From: JBBPZA01 sp038199375
Lineage (GTDB): Bacteria > Actinomycetota > Thermoleophilia > Solirubrobacterales > Solirubrobacteraceae
Reading direction: 5' to 3'
DNA: 19,037 bases
Assembly (NCBI GenBank): GCA_038199375.1
Contig: JBBPZA010000030.1
Location: 1 to 19,037, forward strand
How positions within the stretch are numbered: position 1 is the stretch's first letter; each line of letters starts with the position of its first letter. The position numbers and the translations under genes were made by a program. Under the pieces are notes generated by a model, which did not search any database, was not told the DNA's origin, and saw nothing but the letters and a program-made list of their open reading frames with translations. This document shows positions 1 to 7,781 of this stretch, in pieces.

Positions 1-519
1 CTCGCCTACATGAACGCCGAGGCGCTGGCCCGTACGCGGGAGACGCGGGAGGTCCACTTCTGGAGCCGCTCGCGGCAGGAGCTGTGGCGCAAGGGTGAGA
101 CCAGCGGGAACGTGCTGGCGCTGCGCGGGATCCGCTACGACTGCGACGCCGACGCCCTGCTCGCCCTCGTCGAGCCGGCCGGACCGGCCTGCCACACGGG
201 GGAGCGGACCTGCTTCTATCGCGGCGACATGGAGGCCGCGCCCCACGAGGCCCTGTCCGCTCTGGACCGCGTGCTCGCACAGCGAGCCGCCGAGCGCCCG
301 GAAGGCTCCTACACGGCGCAGCTGCTCGCCGACCCGCCCCTCATCGGGGCCAAGGTGCGGGAGGAGGCCGAGGAGGTGGTTCGCGCCGCCCGCGAGGAGG
401 ACGACGGGCGCGTTGCGCAGGAGGCCGCCGACGTCCTGTACCACCTCGCCGTGCTCCTGCGCTCCCGCGGACTGGACCTCGGGGACGCCGAGGAGGTGCT
501 CAATGGCCGTCGCCGCTGA
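1..519 (+). CDS. hisIE: HisIE, bifunctional phosphoribosyl-AMP cyclohydrolase / phosphoribosyl-ATP pyrophosphatase (5' end outside window)
   Basis: This gene catalyses the second and third steps of histidine synthesis in the cytoplasm: PR-ATP pyrophosphohydrolysis (HisE half) and PR-AMP ring opening (HisI half). The frame is open from base 1 and begins L-A-Y-M-N, the usual interior HisI motif, so the true start lies upstream and the ATG at position 10 is internal. The HisI half shows the DCDxD metal motif at 139-153 and the GPACHTG motif followed by a second Cys (Cys codons at 190 and 211), the Zn/Mg sites of the family. The HisE half starts near base 280, with LIGAKVREEAEEV and an EAADVLYHLAVLL helix. 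Its last 17 nt overlap trpE, so his and trp genes are probably co-transcribed, as in other actinobacteria. The two-domain order is normal and no damage is visible. Confidence 0.93.
   Translation, partial: LAYMNAEALARTRETREVHFWSRSRQELWRKGETSGNVLALRGIRYDCDADALLALVEPAGPACHTGERTCFYRGDMEAAPHEALSALDRVLAQRAAERPEGSYTAQLLADPPLIGAKVREEAEEVVRAAREEDDGRVAQEAADVLYHLAVLLRSRGLDLGDAEEVLNGRRR
491..498 (+). promoter_or_regulatory. Strong Shine-Dalgarno for trpE
   Basis: AGGAGGTG lies inside the end of hisIE and finishes 4 nt before the ATG at 503. It fixes the trpE start at 503, rather than at the much longer upstream frame that opens at 95. It suggests trpE is translated by classical initiation, unlike several other genes here that lack such a site. 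Confidence 0.75.
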
Positions 520-1969
520 CGCTCCCTCCATCGCCCCCTCGCTCGATGAGGTACGCGAGCTCGCCCGCGAGCACAACCTCATCCCGCTGCGCCAGACGTT
601 CATCGACGACTGCGAGACGCCCGTCTCGGCCTTCCTCAAGCTCCGCGACGGTGGGCCGTCGTTCCTGCTCGAGTCCGCCGAGCAGGGCCAGCGTGTCGGT
701 CGCTACTCGTTCATCGGCTACCGCCCGCGCAAGGTCCTGCGCTGGTCGCTGGGCGATCCCGGCGATCCATACGAGCTCGCGGCCGGCGAGGTCGGCCGCT
801 TCTCCCAGGCGCCGCTGCCCGACATGCCGCCCTTCGCCGGCGGCGCGGTCGGAATCTTCGGTTATGACCTCGTCCGTACGGTTGAGCCGCTCTCCGAGCC
901 CAACCCCGACCCGGTAGGGCTTCCCGACCTCGCGCTGATGCTCTCCGACGTGCTCGTGGTCTTCGACCACCTCAAGCACACCGTCTCGGTACTCGCCAAC
1001 GTATACGGAGAAGAGGAGCTCGAGCGCTCCTACGCCCGGGCGGCCGAGGCGATTGGGGAGGTTCGCCGGCGCCTGGCGGGGCCCGTCCCGCGCCCGGCGC
1101 GGCCCCCGGCGATCGGGCGCGCCATGCCCGACTTCGAATCCAACATGCCGCGCGAGCGCTTCGAGGCCCTCGTCGCGCGAATCGTCGAGTACGTGCACGC
1201 CGGCGACGTCTTCCAGGTCGTCCCCTCCCAGCGCTGGAGCGCGCCCGTCCCGGTCGACCCGTTCTCCATCTACCGCGGCCTGCGCGTGGTCAACCCCAGC
1301 CCGTACATGTACTTCCTGGACTTCGGGGACTTCCAGCTCGCCGGCGCCAGCCCCGAGCCGCTGATCACCGTCGCGGGCCGGCGCGTGACGACGCGGCCGC
1401 TGGCCGGCACGCGCCCCCGCGGGGCCGACGCCGCGCAGGACGCCCGCATGGCCGAAGAGCTCCTCCAGGACGAGAAGGAACGCGCCGAGCACGTCATGCT
1501 CGTCGACCTCGGGCGCAACGACCTCGGCCGGGTGAGCGAGTACGGCTCGGTCGAGGTGGAGACCTTCATGGCCGTGGAGACCTACAGCCACGTGATGCAC
1601 ATCGTCTCCTCGGTGGCCGGCATCCTGCGGCCCGAGGTGGGGGCGATGGACGCGCTGCGCTCTGCGCTGCCGGCGGGCACCCTCTCGGGCGCCCCGAAGG
1701 TCCGCGCGATGGAGATCATCGACGAGCTCGAGCCCGTCAAGCGCGGCTCCTACGGGGGCGCCATCGGCTATCTCTCCTACACGGGCGACCTCGACACGGC
1801 CATCCACATCCGCACGGTGGTCGTCAAGGACGGCGTCGCGCACGTCCAGGCGGGCGGCGGCACGGTCGCCGACGCGCAGCCGGCCTACGAGTACGAGGAG
1901 TCGGTGGCCAAGGCGCGCGGCGTGCTCGCGGCCATCGAGCTGGCGGTCTCCCAGCCGGAATGGCCTTAG
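503..1969 (+). CDS. trpE: Anthranilate synthase component I
   Basis: TrpE converts chorismate plus ammonia from TrpG to anthranilate, the committed step of tryptophan synthesis. From ATG 503 the protein has 488 residues, normal for the family. The N-terminal domain carries the LLES motif (residues 55-58), which in known TrpE proteins belongs to the feedback tryptophan site, so allosteric inhibition is expected. The C-terminal chorismate-binding domain shows LAGASPEPL, RPLAGTRPRG, DEKERAEH, LVDLGRNDLGRV, PAGTLSGAPKVRAMEII, GGAIGYLSYTG and a final QAGGGTVAD block. The start is set by a strong Shine-Dalgarno, and the gene overlaps hisIE by 17 nt. Its glutaminase partner trpG is not adjacent: a toxin-antitoxin pair of about 590 nt separates them. 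The family call is secure. It is TrpE rather than PabB because of the complete trp context. Confidence 0.97.
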   Translation: MAVAADAPSIAPSLDEVRELAREHNLIPLRQTFIDDCETPVSAFLKLRDGGPSFLLESAEQGQRVGRYSFIGYRPRKVLRWSLGDPGDPYELAAGEVGRFSQAPLPDMPPFAGGAVGIFGYDLVRTVEPLSEPNPDPVGLPDLALMLSDVLVVFDHLKHTVSVLANVYGEEELERSYARAAEAIGEVRRRLAGPVPRPARPPAIGRAMPDFESNMPRERFEALVARIVEYVHAGDVFQVVPSQRWSAPVPVDPFSIYRGLRVVNPSPYMYFLDFGDFQLAGASPEPLITVAGRRVTTRPLAGTRPRGADAAQDARMAEELLQDEKERAEHVMLVDLGRNDLGRVSEYGSVEVETFMAVETYSHVMHIVSSVAGILRPEVGAMDALRSALPAGTLSGAPKVRAMEIIDELEPVKRGSYGGAIGYLSYTGDLDTAIHIRTVVVKDGVAHVQAGGGTVADAQPAYEYEESVAKARGVLAAIELAVSQPEWP

Positions 1970-1970
1970 C

Positions 1971-2001
1971 GCCTTTACGAGTTTACCGCTAGAGTAAAGG
2001 C
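1971..2001. repeat. 8-bp perfect inverted repeat upstream of the antitoxin gene (candidate operator)
   Basis: GCCTTTAC (1971-1978) is matched exactly by GTAAAGGC (1994-2001) across a 15-nt spacer that itself holds another TTTAC (1982-1986). It is an AT-rich island in very GC-rich sequence. The right arm overlaps a TAGAGT -10-like element, and the antitoxin start follows at 2003. AbrB/MazE-type antitoxins usually bind palindromes at their own promoter, so this is a plausible autoregulatory operator. A weak trpE terminator is possible, but no T-tract follows. Confidence 0.55.
1990..1995 (+). promoter_or_regulatory. Candidate -10 element for the antitoxin-toxin pair (leaderless)
   Basis: TAGAGT ends 7 nt before the GTG at 2003, placing a likely transcript start on or beside the start codon. 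No convincing -35 is visible. The same hexamer at the same distance precedes polA. It would give the TA pair and the downstream trpG-trpA genes a promoter of their own. Confidence 0.45.
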
Positions 2002-2002
2002 A

Positions 2003-2224
2003 GTGTCCAAGGTGTCTTCCAAGAACCAGATCACGATTCCCGTGGCGGTCATGCGCGAAGCAGGTCTCTCCCCGGGAGACGAGATCATGGTCCGCCCGGC
2101 CGGCAGCGGGCGCGTGGAGCTCGAGCGGGTCGAGAGCTTCATCGAGCGCTTCGCTGGGGCAATGGCGCCCGGCACGTATCCGCCCGGCTATCTCGACGAG
2201 TTGCGCGACGAGTGGGAACGGTAG
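2003..2224 (+). CDS. AbrB/MazE-like (SpoVT-AbrB swapped-hairpin) antitoxin
   Basis: This small 73-residue DNA-binding protein should neutralise the PIN toxin encoded next to it and repress the pair's own promoter. The N-terminal half (about residues 2-45) has the SpoVT-AbrB fold signature: SKNQITIPVAVMREAGLSPGD, followed by a strand and ELERVE. The C-terminal tail (MAPGTYPPGYLDELRDEWER) resembles tails of AbrB-type antitoxins paired with PIN toxins and probably binds the toxin. The start is GTG 2003, with no good Shine-Dalgarno but a -10-like hexamer 7 nt upstream. It begins 33 nt after the trpE stop and overlaps the toxin gene by 13 nt. The family call is firm. The partner assignment is inferred from adjacency. 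Confidence 0.85.
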   Translation: MSKVSSKNQITIPVAVMREAGLSPGDEIMVRPAGSGRVELERVESFIERFAGAMAPGTYPPGYLDELRDEWER

Positions 2225-2595
2225 TCCTCGACGCTGACGTCGTCATCGGCTTCCTCGCCCCCCTGGACTCGCACCACCCGGCCGCCGTTCGTCAGGTGCG
2301 CCCGTGGCTCGCGCGAGAGCATCGACGCTTGATCGCTGCGACCACGTATGCGGAGGCGCTCGTGCGGCCGGTCCGCAGTGGCGAAATGGGGATCGTCGAC
2401 GGATTCGTGGAGCATGGCAAGGTCGAGATCGTGCCCTTGGATCGACGGCTCGCGCGAAAGGCCGCCGAGCTGCGTGCCCGCCACCGCACTCTCAGGCTTC
2501 CCGACGCGGTGACGCTGGCGACGGCCCTCGAGCGCGAGGCAGAGCTCCTCACCTTCGATCGAGCCCTGCGCCGGATCGAGCGGGCCGAGCGATGA
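2212..2595 (+). CDS. vapC: PIN-domain toxin ribonuclease, VapC family
   Basis: The predicted product is a Mg-dependent endoribonuclease of the VapC/PIN family, whose known members cleave tRNA or rRNA to stop growth when the antitoxin is lost. The 127-residue protein keeps the acidic active-site set: D7/D9 in VVLDADVVI, E48 in TYAEAL, D98 in LPDAVTLATA and D116 in LLTFDRAL. It therefore looks catalytically intact. The start chosen is GTG 2212, which overlaps the antitoxin by 13 nt and leaves the first beta strand complete. The stop overlaps the trpG start as ATGA (2592-2595), so translation of this toxin and of the anthranilate synthase glutaminase is probably coupled. A toxin gene inside a trp operon is unusual. 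The RNA target cannot be read from the sequence. Confidence 0.88.
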   Translation: MGTVVLDADVVIGFLAPLDSHHPAAVRQVRPWLAREHRRLIAATTYAEALVRPVRSGEMGIVDGFVEHGKVEIVPLDRRLARKAAELRARHRTLRLPDAVTLATALEREAELLTFDRALRRIERAER

Positions 2596-3218
2596 CCCGG
2601 GTCCTGGTCGTCGACAACTACGACTCCTTCACCTACAACCTCGTCCAGTACCTCGGCGAGCTGGGCGCTGAGGTGGAGGCCGTCCGCAACGACCGCGCGG
2701 CGGTCGACGACCTCCTGGAGGCCGGCTATGACCGCGTCGTGGTCTCGCCCGGACCCTGCACGCCGAACGAGGCCGGGATATCGGTCGAGGTGGTCCGGAG
2801 GTTCCCGGAGCGCGGGATCCCCGTGCTCGGTGTCTGCCTCGGCCACCAGTCGCTCGCCCAGGCATTCGGTGGGCGCGTCATCCGCCACGTCCCCGTCCAC
2901 GGCAAGACGACGACGGTCGCCCACGACGGGCGCACCATCTTCGAAGGGCTGCCGATCCCGCTGACCGTCGGGCGCTACCACTCGCTCGTCGTCGATCCGG
3001 AGCTGCCCGCGGAGCTCGAACAGACGGCCTTCGGCGGCGACGTCGTCATGGGCATCCGCCACCGCGAGCTGCCGGCCGAGGGCGTCCAGTTCCATCCCGA
3101 GTCGGTTCTCACCGAGCACGGCAAGGACCTCCTCCGGAACTTCCTGGGCACGGGCAGTGCGGGTGCGACCGGGGCGGCCGGCGTCGCTGGCGCGACGGGC
3201 GCGAGCCGGCCGGGCTGA
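2592..3218 (+). CDS. trpG: Anthranilate synthase component II, glutamine amidotransferase
   Basis: TrpG releases ammonia from glutamine and passes it to TrpE. In many bacteria the same subunit also serves PabB for folate. The 208-residue protein is a class I amidotransferase: DNYDSFTYNLVQYL at residues 8-21, an oxyanion SPGPCTP, the nucleophile C82 in GVCLGHQS, and H168/E170 in QFHPES. The catalytic triad is complete. The start at ATG 2592 overlaps the VapC stop by 4 nt. An oddity is the C-terminal tail after LLRNFLG: residues 188-205 read as six consecutive Gly-X-Y triplets rich in Ala and Thr, ending SRPG. This collagen-like tail is absent from typical TrpG. trpD begins 2 nt later, with GAGG abutting its ATG. 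Confidence 0.96.
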   Translation: MTRVLVVDNYDSFTYNLVQYLGELGAEVEAVRNDRAAVDDLLEAGYDRVVVSPGPCTPNEAGISVEVVRRFPERGIPVLGVCLGHQSLAQAFGGRVIRHVPVHGKTTTVAHDGRTIFEGLPIPLTVGRYHSLVVDPELPAELEQTAFGGDVVMGIRHRELPAEGVQFHPESVLTEHGKDLLRNFLGTGSAGATGAAGVAGATGASRPG

Positions 3219-3220
3219 GG

Positions 3221-4252
3221 ATGCCCAACCCCGTCCTCACGTGCGCGATAGATGCCGTGGCCGCCGGCCGCGATCTCTCGACCGACGAGGCAGCCGAGGT
3301 CCTGCGCGAGGTCATGTCCGACAACGCCTCCGAGGTCGAGATCGCCGGCCTCCTGATCGGGCTCCGAGCCAAGGGCGAGACGGTGCAGGAGCTCGCCGGC
3401 CTCGCGCGGACGATGCGCGAGATGTCGGCCCGGGTGCCGGCGAGCAGTCCCGAGGACCTGCTCGACACCGCCGGCACCGGCGGGGGGCGGCCGACCTTCA
3501 ACGTCTCGACCACGGCGGCGCTGATCGCCGCCGGGGCGGGCTGCCGTGTGGCCAAGCACGGCAACCGCTCGGCGACGAGCCTCTCGGGCTCGGCCGACCT
3601 GCTCGAGGCGCTGGGCGCCCGGATCGACCTCGGGCCCGAGCAGGTGGCCGCCTGCATCGCGGACGTCGGCTTCGGGTTCATGTTCGCGCCGGCCCACCAC
3701 GCCGCGACGCGCTTCGTGGTCCCCGTGCGCAAGGAGCTCGCGGTGCGCACCATCTTCAACTTCCTGGGCCCGCTCACCAACCCGGCCGGAGCGGCCCGGC
3801 AGGTCATCGGGGTCTCGGACCCCGCCTTCCTCGAGACGATGGCCGGCGCCCTGGCGGCGCTTGGCGCCCGGCGAGCGCTGGTAGTGTCCAGCGAGGACGG
3901 GATGGATGAGCTGAGCACCTCGGCACCGACCCACGTCGTCGAGGTCGACGACGGGCGCATCGCGCACTACGTCCTCACGCCCGAGGAGGTGGGCCTCGCG
4001 CGCGCGCTCGACACCGCTGTCGTGGGCGGGACGCCGGAGGACAACGCCGCCACGGCGCGGTCGATCTTCGCCGCGAAGGCCGGCCCCGCCCGCGATCTGG
4101 CAGCGCTCAACGCGGGCGCCGCCATCTACGCGGCGGGTCGCGTGCAGAGCATCGAGGCCGGAGTCCGCGCCGCCGAGAAGGCGATCGACGAGGGCGCCGC
4201 CGCCGACACCCTGGAGCGCTTCGTCGCAAAGACGCACGAGCTCGCGCGATGA
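3221..4252 (+). CDS. trpD: Anthranilate phosphoribosyltransferase
   Basis: TrpD joins anthranilate to PRPP, giving phosphoribosyl-anthranilate. It has 343 residues, the usual length. An N-terminal helical domain is followed by the PRPP site, DTAGTGGGRPTFNVST (82-97), then KHGNRSATS (from 112), SGSADLLEALG, RTIFNFLGPLTNP, and the metal-binding acidic pair D229/E230 in DGMDELST. In most family members the glycine loop reads GTGGD. Here the Asp position is Gly89, a notable natural variant that aligns with D83 of the Sulfolobus solfataricus enzyme. The start at ATG 3221 is 2 nt after trpG, with no properly spaced Shine-Dalgarno, so it probably relies on ribosomes finishing trpG. Its end overlaps trpC as ATGA. 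It is TrpD rather than a thymidine phosphorylase relative because of motif order and context. Confidence 0.96.
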   Translation: MPNPVLTCAIDAVAAGRDLSTDEAAEVLREVMSDNASEVEIAGLLIGLRAKGETVQELAGLARTMREMSARVPASSPEDLLDTAGTGGGRPTFNVSTTAALIAAGAGCRVAKHGNRSATSLSGSADLLEALGARIDLGPEQVAACIADVGFGFMFAPAHHAATRFVVPVRKELAVRTIFNFLGPLTNPAGAARQVIGVSDPAFLETMAGALAALGARRALVVSSEDGMDELSTSAPTHVVEVDDGRIAHYVLTPEEVGLARALDTAVVGGTPEDNAATARSIFAAKAGPARDLAALNAGAAIYAAGRVQSIEAGVRAAEKAIDEGAAADTLERFVAKTHELAR

Positions 4253-5040
4253 ACGTCCTCGAGCGCATCGTGGAGGCGACCCGCGCCGACCTCGAGCGAC
4301 GCCGTCGCGAGATCCCCCTCGCCGAGCTCGAGTCGGCCCTGGCCCGCAGGGAGGACCGGCCCTTCTCGGAGGCCCTCGTCCGTCCCGGCATCTCGGTCAT
4401 CGCCGAGTACAAGCGCCGCTCGCCGTCGGCGGGGGCGCTGCGCGACGAGGCCGGCGTCGTCGACGTCGTGTGCGCCTACGAGCGCGGCGGCGCCGCCGCC
4501 CTGTCGGTCCTCACCGAGCGACAGCACTTCCACGGCTCGCTCGAGGACCTCCGCGAGGCGCGCGCAGCATCCTCGCTGGCCATCCTGCGCAAGGACTTCG
4601 TCGTCGACCCCTACCAGGTCTACGAGTCGGCCGCGGCCGGCGCCGACGCGATCCTCCTCATCGTGGCCGCGCTCGGACAGAAGGACCTCGCCCGGCTGCA
4701 CGCCGAGGCGCTCGACATCGACCTCGACGTCCTCGTCGAGGTCCACGACGAGGAGGAGCTCGAGGCCGCGCTCGACATCGACGCGGACGTCATCGGGATC
4801 AACAACCGCGATCTCACCGACCTCTCCGTCGAGATCGAGCGGACCTACGAGCTGCTCTCAGACGTCCCCGCGGGCAAGACGGTCGTCGCCGAGTCGGGCT
4901 TCAGCACGCGCGAGCAGCTCGACGAGCTCGAGCGCGTCGGGGTCGACGCGGTGCTGGTCGGCGAGGCGCTCATGCTGGCCGCCGACGTCGAGGCCGCCTG
5001 TCGCGAGCTCGCCGGCCCGCACGACGAGCCCGAGCACTGA
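4249..5040 (+). CDS. trpC: Indole-3-glycerol phosphate synthase
   Basis: TrpC closes the indole ring: CdRP is decarboxylated and cyclised to indole-3-glycerol phosphate. The protein is a single-domain (beta/alpha)8 barrel of 263 residues, not fused to TrpF as in enterics. Catalytic residues are visible: E53 and K55 in IAEYKRRSPSAG, K115 in ILRKDFVVDPYQVYE, then LVEVHDEEEL, IGINNRDL and VAESGF. The ATG overlaps the trpD stop by 4 nt (ATGA), indicating translational coupling. A 15-nt exact repeat (4708-4722 and 4768-4782) encodes ALDID twice at homologous-looking turns and looks coincidental. The gene ends with an acidic DEPEH tail, and a 28-nt gap with a possible internal promoter separates it from trpF. 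Confidence 0.96.
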   Translation: MNVLERIVEATRADLERRRREIPLAELESALARREDRPFSEALVRPGISVIAEYKRRSPSAGALRDEAGVVDVVCAYERGGAAALSVLTERQHFHGSLEDLREARAASSLAILRKDFVVDPYQVYESAAAGADAILLIVAALGQKDLARLHAEALDIDLDVLVEVHDEEELEAALDIDADVIGINNRDLTDLSVEIERTYELLSDVPAGKTVVAESGFSTREQLDELERVGVDAVLVGEALMLAADVEAACRELAGPHDEPEH

Positions 5041-5054
5041 GCCTCTGACGCTCC

Positions 5055-5060
5055 TAACAT
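5055..5060 (+). promoter_or_regulatory. Candidate internal -10 element upstream of trpF
   Basis: TAACAT ends 8 nt before the trpF ATG, in the only non-overlapping gap between trpD and trpA. The same spacing is seen before several other genes in the window. GAGG at 5061-5064 could instead act as a Shine-Dalgarno with 4-nt spacing, so the site is ambiguous. If active, it would be a secondary promoter for trpF-trpB-trpA. Confidence 0.35.
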
Positions 5061-5068
5061 GAGGCGCC

Positions 5069-5787
5069 ATGAGTGAGCGGCCCAGGATCAAGATCTGCGG
5101 CGTGACCGGCGTCGACGACGCACAGCTGGCCACGGAGCTCGGCGCGTGGGCCATCGGGCTCATCTTCTACCCGCCCTCGCCGCGCCGCTGCGAGGTCGAT
5201 GCTGCGGTCGCCATCGGCCGGGCCCTGCGAAGGCGCGCCGAGGTTTGCGGGGTGTTCGTCAACGCGCCGCTGGACGAGGTCGCGGCGACCGCGGACGCGG
5301 TCGGTCTGACGATGGTCCAGCTCCATGGCGACGAGGGGCCGAGCTTCTGCGACGAGGTAGCCCGTCGAACGGGCGCGCGGGTGATGAAGGCGGTGCGCGT
5401 CCGCTCGCCCGCCGACATCCAGGCCGTGCAGGTCTTCCGCCGCGTCGGCTTCCATCTCCTCGACGCCCACGCCGAGGGGGTCCCCGGCGGGACGGGCCAG
5501 ACCTTCGACTGGGCGCTTCTGGCGAACCGGCGCTCGAGGGTTTCCCTGGTGCTCTCCGGCGGGCTCACGGCCGCGAACGTCGGCGAGGCGATCGAGCGCG
5601 TCGGCCCCTGGGGAGTCGACGTCGCGAGCGGGGTCGAAGCGCACCCCGGCCGCAAGGATCCCGTCAAGCTCGAGGCGTTCTTCGCGGCGGTGAGAGCGAC
5701 GGGGGCCGACCGGGACGCGGCAGAAGGCGGCGCCCGTGAACAGGTCGCGCCCAGGGCGGTCCAGCGCCCTGCGGCGGGGGCGCCTTC

Positions 5788-5791
<4 letters not shown>
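5069..5791 (+). CDS. trpF: Phosphoribosylanthranilate isomerase
   Basis: TrpF performs the Amadori rearrangement of phosphoribosyl-anthranilate to CdRP. It is a (beta/alpha)8 barrel with the general base C10 in IKICGV, the general acid D132 in LLDA, VQLHGDE (83-89), the phosphate-binding SGGLT, and GVDVASGVE. It has 240 residues, longer than the usual 200-215: after the last helix (FFAAVRATG) there are about 30 extra residues, Ala/Arg/Gly/Pro-rich and probably disordered. The extension carries the reading frame to a GTGA overlap with trpB. Because the trpB start depends on the frame running this far, the tail may exist to keep translational coupling. That is an inference. The start at ATG 5069 leaves the beta-1 strand right at the N-terminus, as expected. 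Confidence 0.94.
5752..5771 (+). repeat. 7-bp hairpin in the trpF tail just before trpB
   Basis: CAGGGCG (5752-5758) pairs with CGCCCTG (5765-5771) around a 6-nt loop, ending 16 nt before the trpB GTG. It could mask or expose the trpB initiation region, or only reflect GC-rich coding sequence. No competing structure was found by eye. Confidence 0.3.
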
Positions 5792-6953
<1,162 letters not shown>

Positions 6954-6957
<4 letters not shown>

Positions 6958-7736
6958 GTACCGGCCCCGAGCGGATAGCCGCCGCCTTCGCCGGGTCGGG
7001 CAAGCGAGCGGCGCTGATGCCCTATCTGATGGGCGGCTTCCCCGACCTCGAGGGCTCGCGGCGCGTCGGGGAGGCCTACGCGCAGGCCGGCGCGGACCTC
7101 GTCGAGCTCGGCGTGCCGTTCTCCGACCCCCTCGCCGATGGCCCGGCGATTCATGCCGCGGCGACCGCCGCCCTGGCCGCGGGCGCGACGCTGGACGGCG
7201 TGCTCAACGTGGCCGAGGCGCTCGCTTCGCGCGTCGCGGTGGTGGTCATGTGCTACGCCAACCCGATCCTCGCCCGGGGCCTGGACGTCTTCGCCGGCGC
7301 GCTCGCCGGCGCCGGGGTGAGCGGGGTCATCGTCCCCGACCTCCCGGTCGAGGAGGCCGCAGAGCTCGCCGAGGCCGTGGCCCTCCATGGTCTCGCGCTC
7401 GTCCCGCTCGTCGCCCCGACGACGCCCGAGGACCGCCTCGCCATCGCGGGCGAGGCCGCGCGCGGCTTCCTCTACGCCGTCTCGGTGGCGGGCACGACGG
7501 GCGAGCGCAAGACCGTCGCGGTAGACGAGCTCGTCGGCCGGGCAAAGCGTCACACCGCGGTTCCGGTCGCGGTCGGCTTCGGCATCTCGACGCCCGAGCA
7601 GGCCGACGCCGTAGCGCGCGCGGGCGCCGACGGGGTGATCGTCGGGAGCCGCCTGGTGCGCGCCGCCTCCGAGGCCGCCGACCCGGCAGCCGCCGTGCGC
7701 CCGCTCGTCGAGCGCTTCGCCGAAGCGCTCAGCTGA
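6954..7736 (+). CDS. trpA: Tryptophan synthase alpha chain
   Basis: TrpA splits indole-3-glycerol phosphate to indole and glyceraldehyde-3-phosphate within the alpha2beta2 complex. Starting at GTG 6954 (GTGA overlap with the trpB stop) it has 260 residues, the usual size. Catalytic residues are E51 in LVELGVPFSDP and D62 in LADGPAI. Other landmarks are LMPYLMGGFPD, GVIVPDLPVEEA, SVAGTTG (usually GVTG), VGFGIS and VIVGS. The N-terminal motif reads YLMGGFPD where many homologs have YxxAGDP, a mild variant. A much longer upstream frame (from 5736) overlaps trpB almost entirely and is not a credible start. This is the last gene of the trp operon and is followed by two GC hairpins. Confidence 0.96.
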
Positions 7737-7759
7737 TTGCTTGGGGGCGGGCCGCCCCC
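7710..7759 (+). terminator. Tandem GC hairpins at the end of trpA, probable operon end without U-tract
   Basis: The first hairpin pairs 7710-7718 (GAGCGCTTC) with 7722-7730 (GAAGCGCTC) around a 3-nt loop, inside the last trpA codons. The second pairs 7743-7749 (GGGGGCG) with 7753-7759 (CGCCCCC), also with a 3-nt loop. No T-run follows either. Hairpins without U-tails are often proposed as actinobacterial terminators, but this one may be weak, and readthrough to the next genes is possible. Confidence 0.45.
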
Positions 7760-7781
7760 CGGAGCTATACCCTTCCGGGCG

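Noticed and set aside
1..519. trp attenuator or T-box leader upstream of trpE
   Set aside because: There is no untranslated leader in the window: trpE starts inside hisIE. Any such element would be upstream of the his genes.
500..1843. Long minus-strand frame (447 codons) opposite trpE
   Set aside because: It is an antisense shadow of a GC-rich codon-biased gene. The translation is His/Arg/Asp/Gly-rich with no recognisable domain, while the plus strand encodes an intact TrpE.
4708..4782. Exact 15-nt direct repeat inside trpC, 60 nt apart
   Set aside because: Both copies encode ALDID in positions expected for the TrpC fold. Codon bias explains the DNA identity, and there is no sign of a mobile or regulatory repeat.
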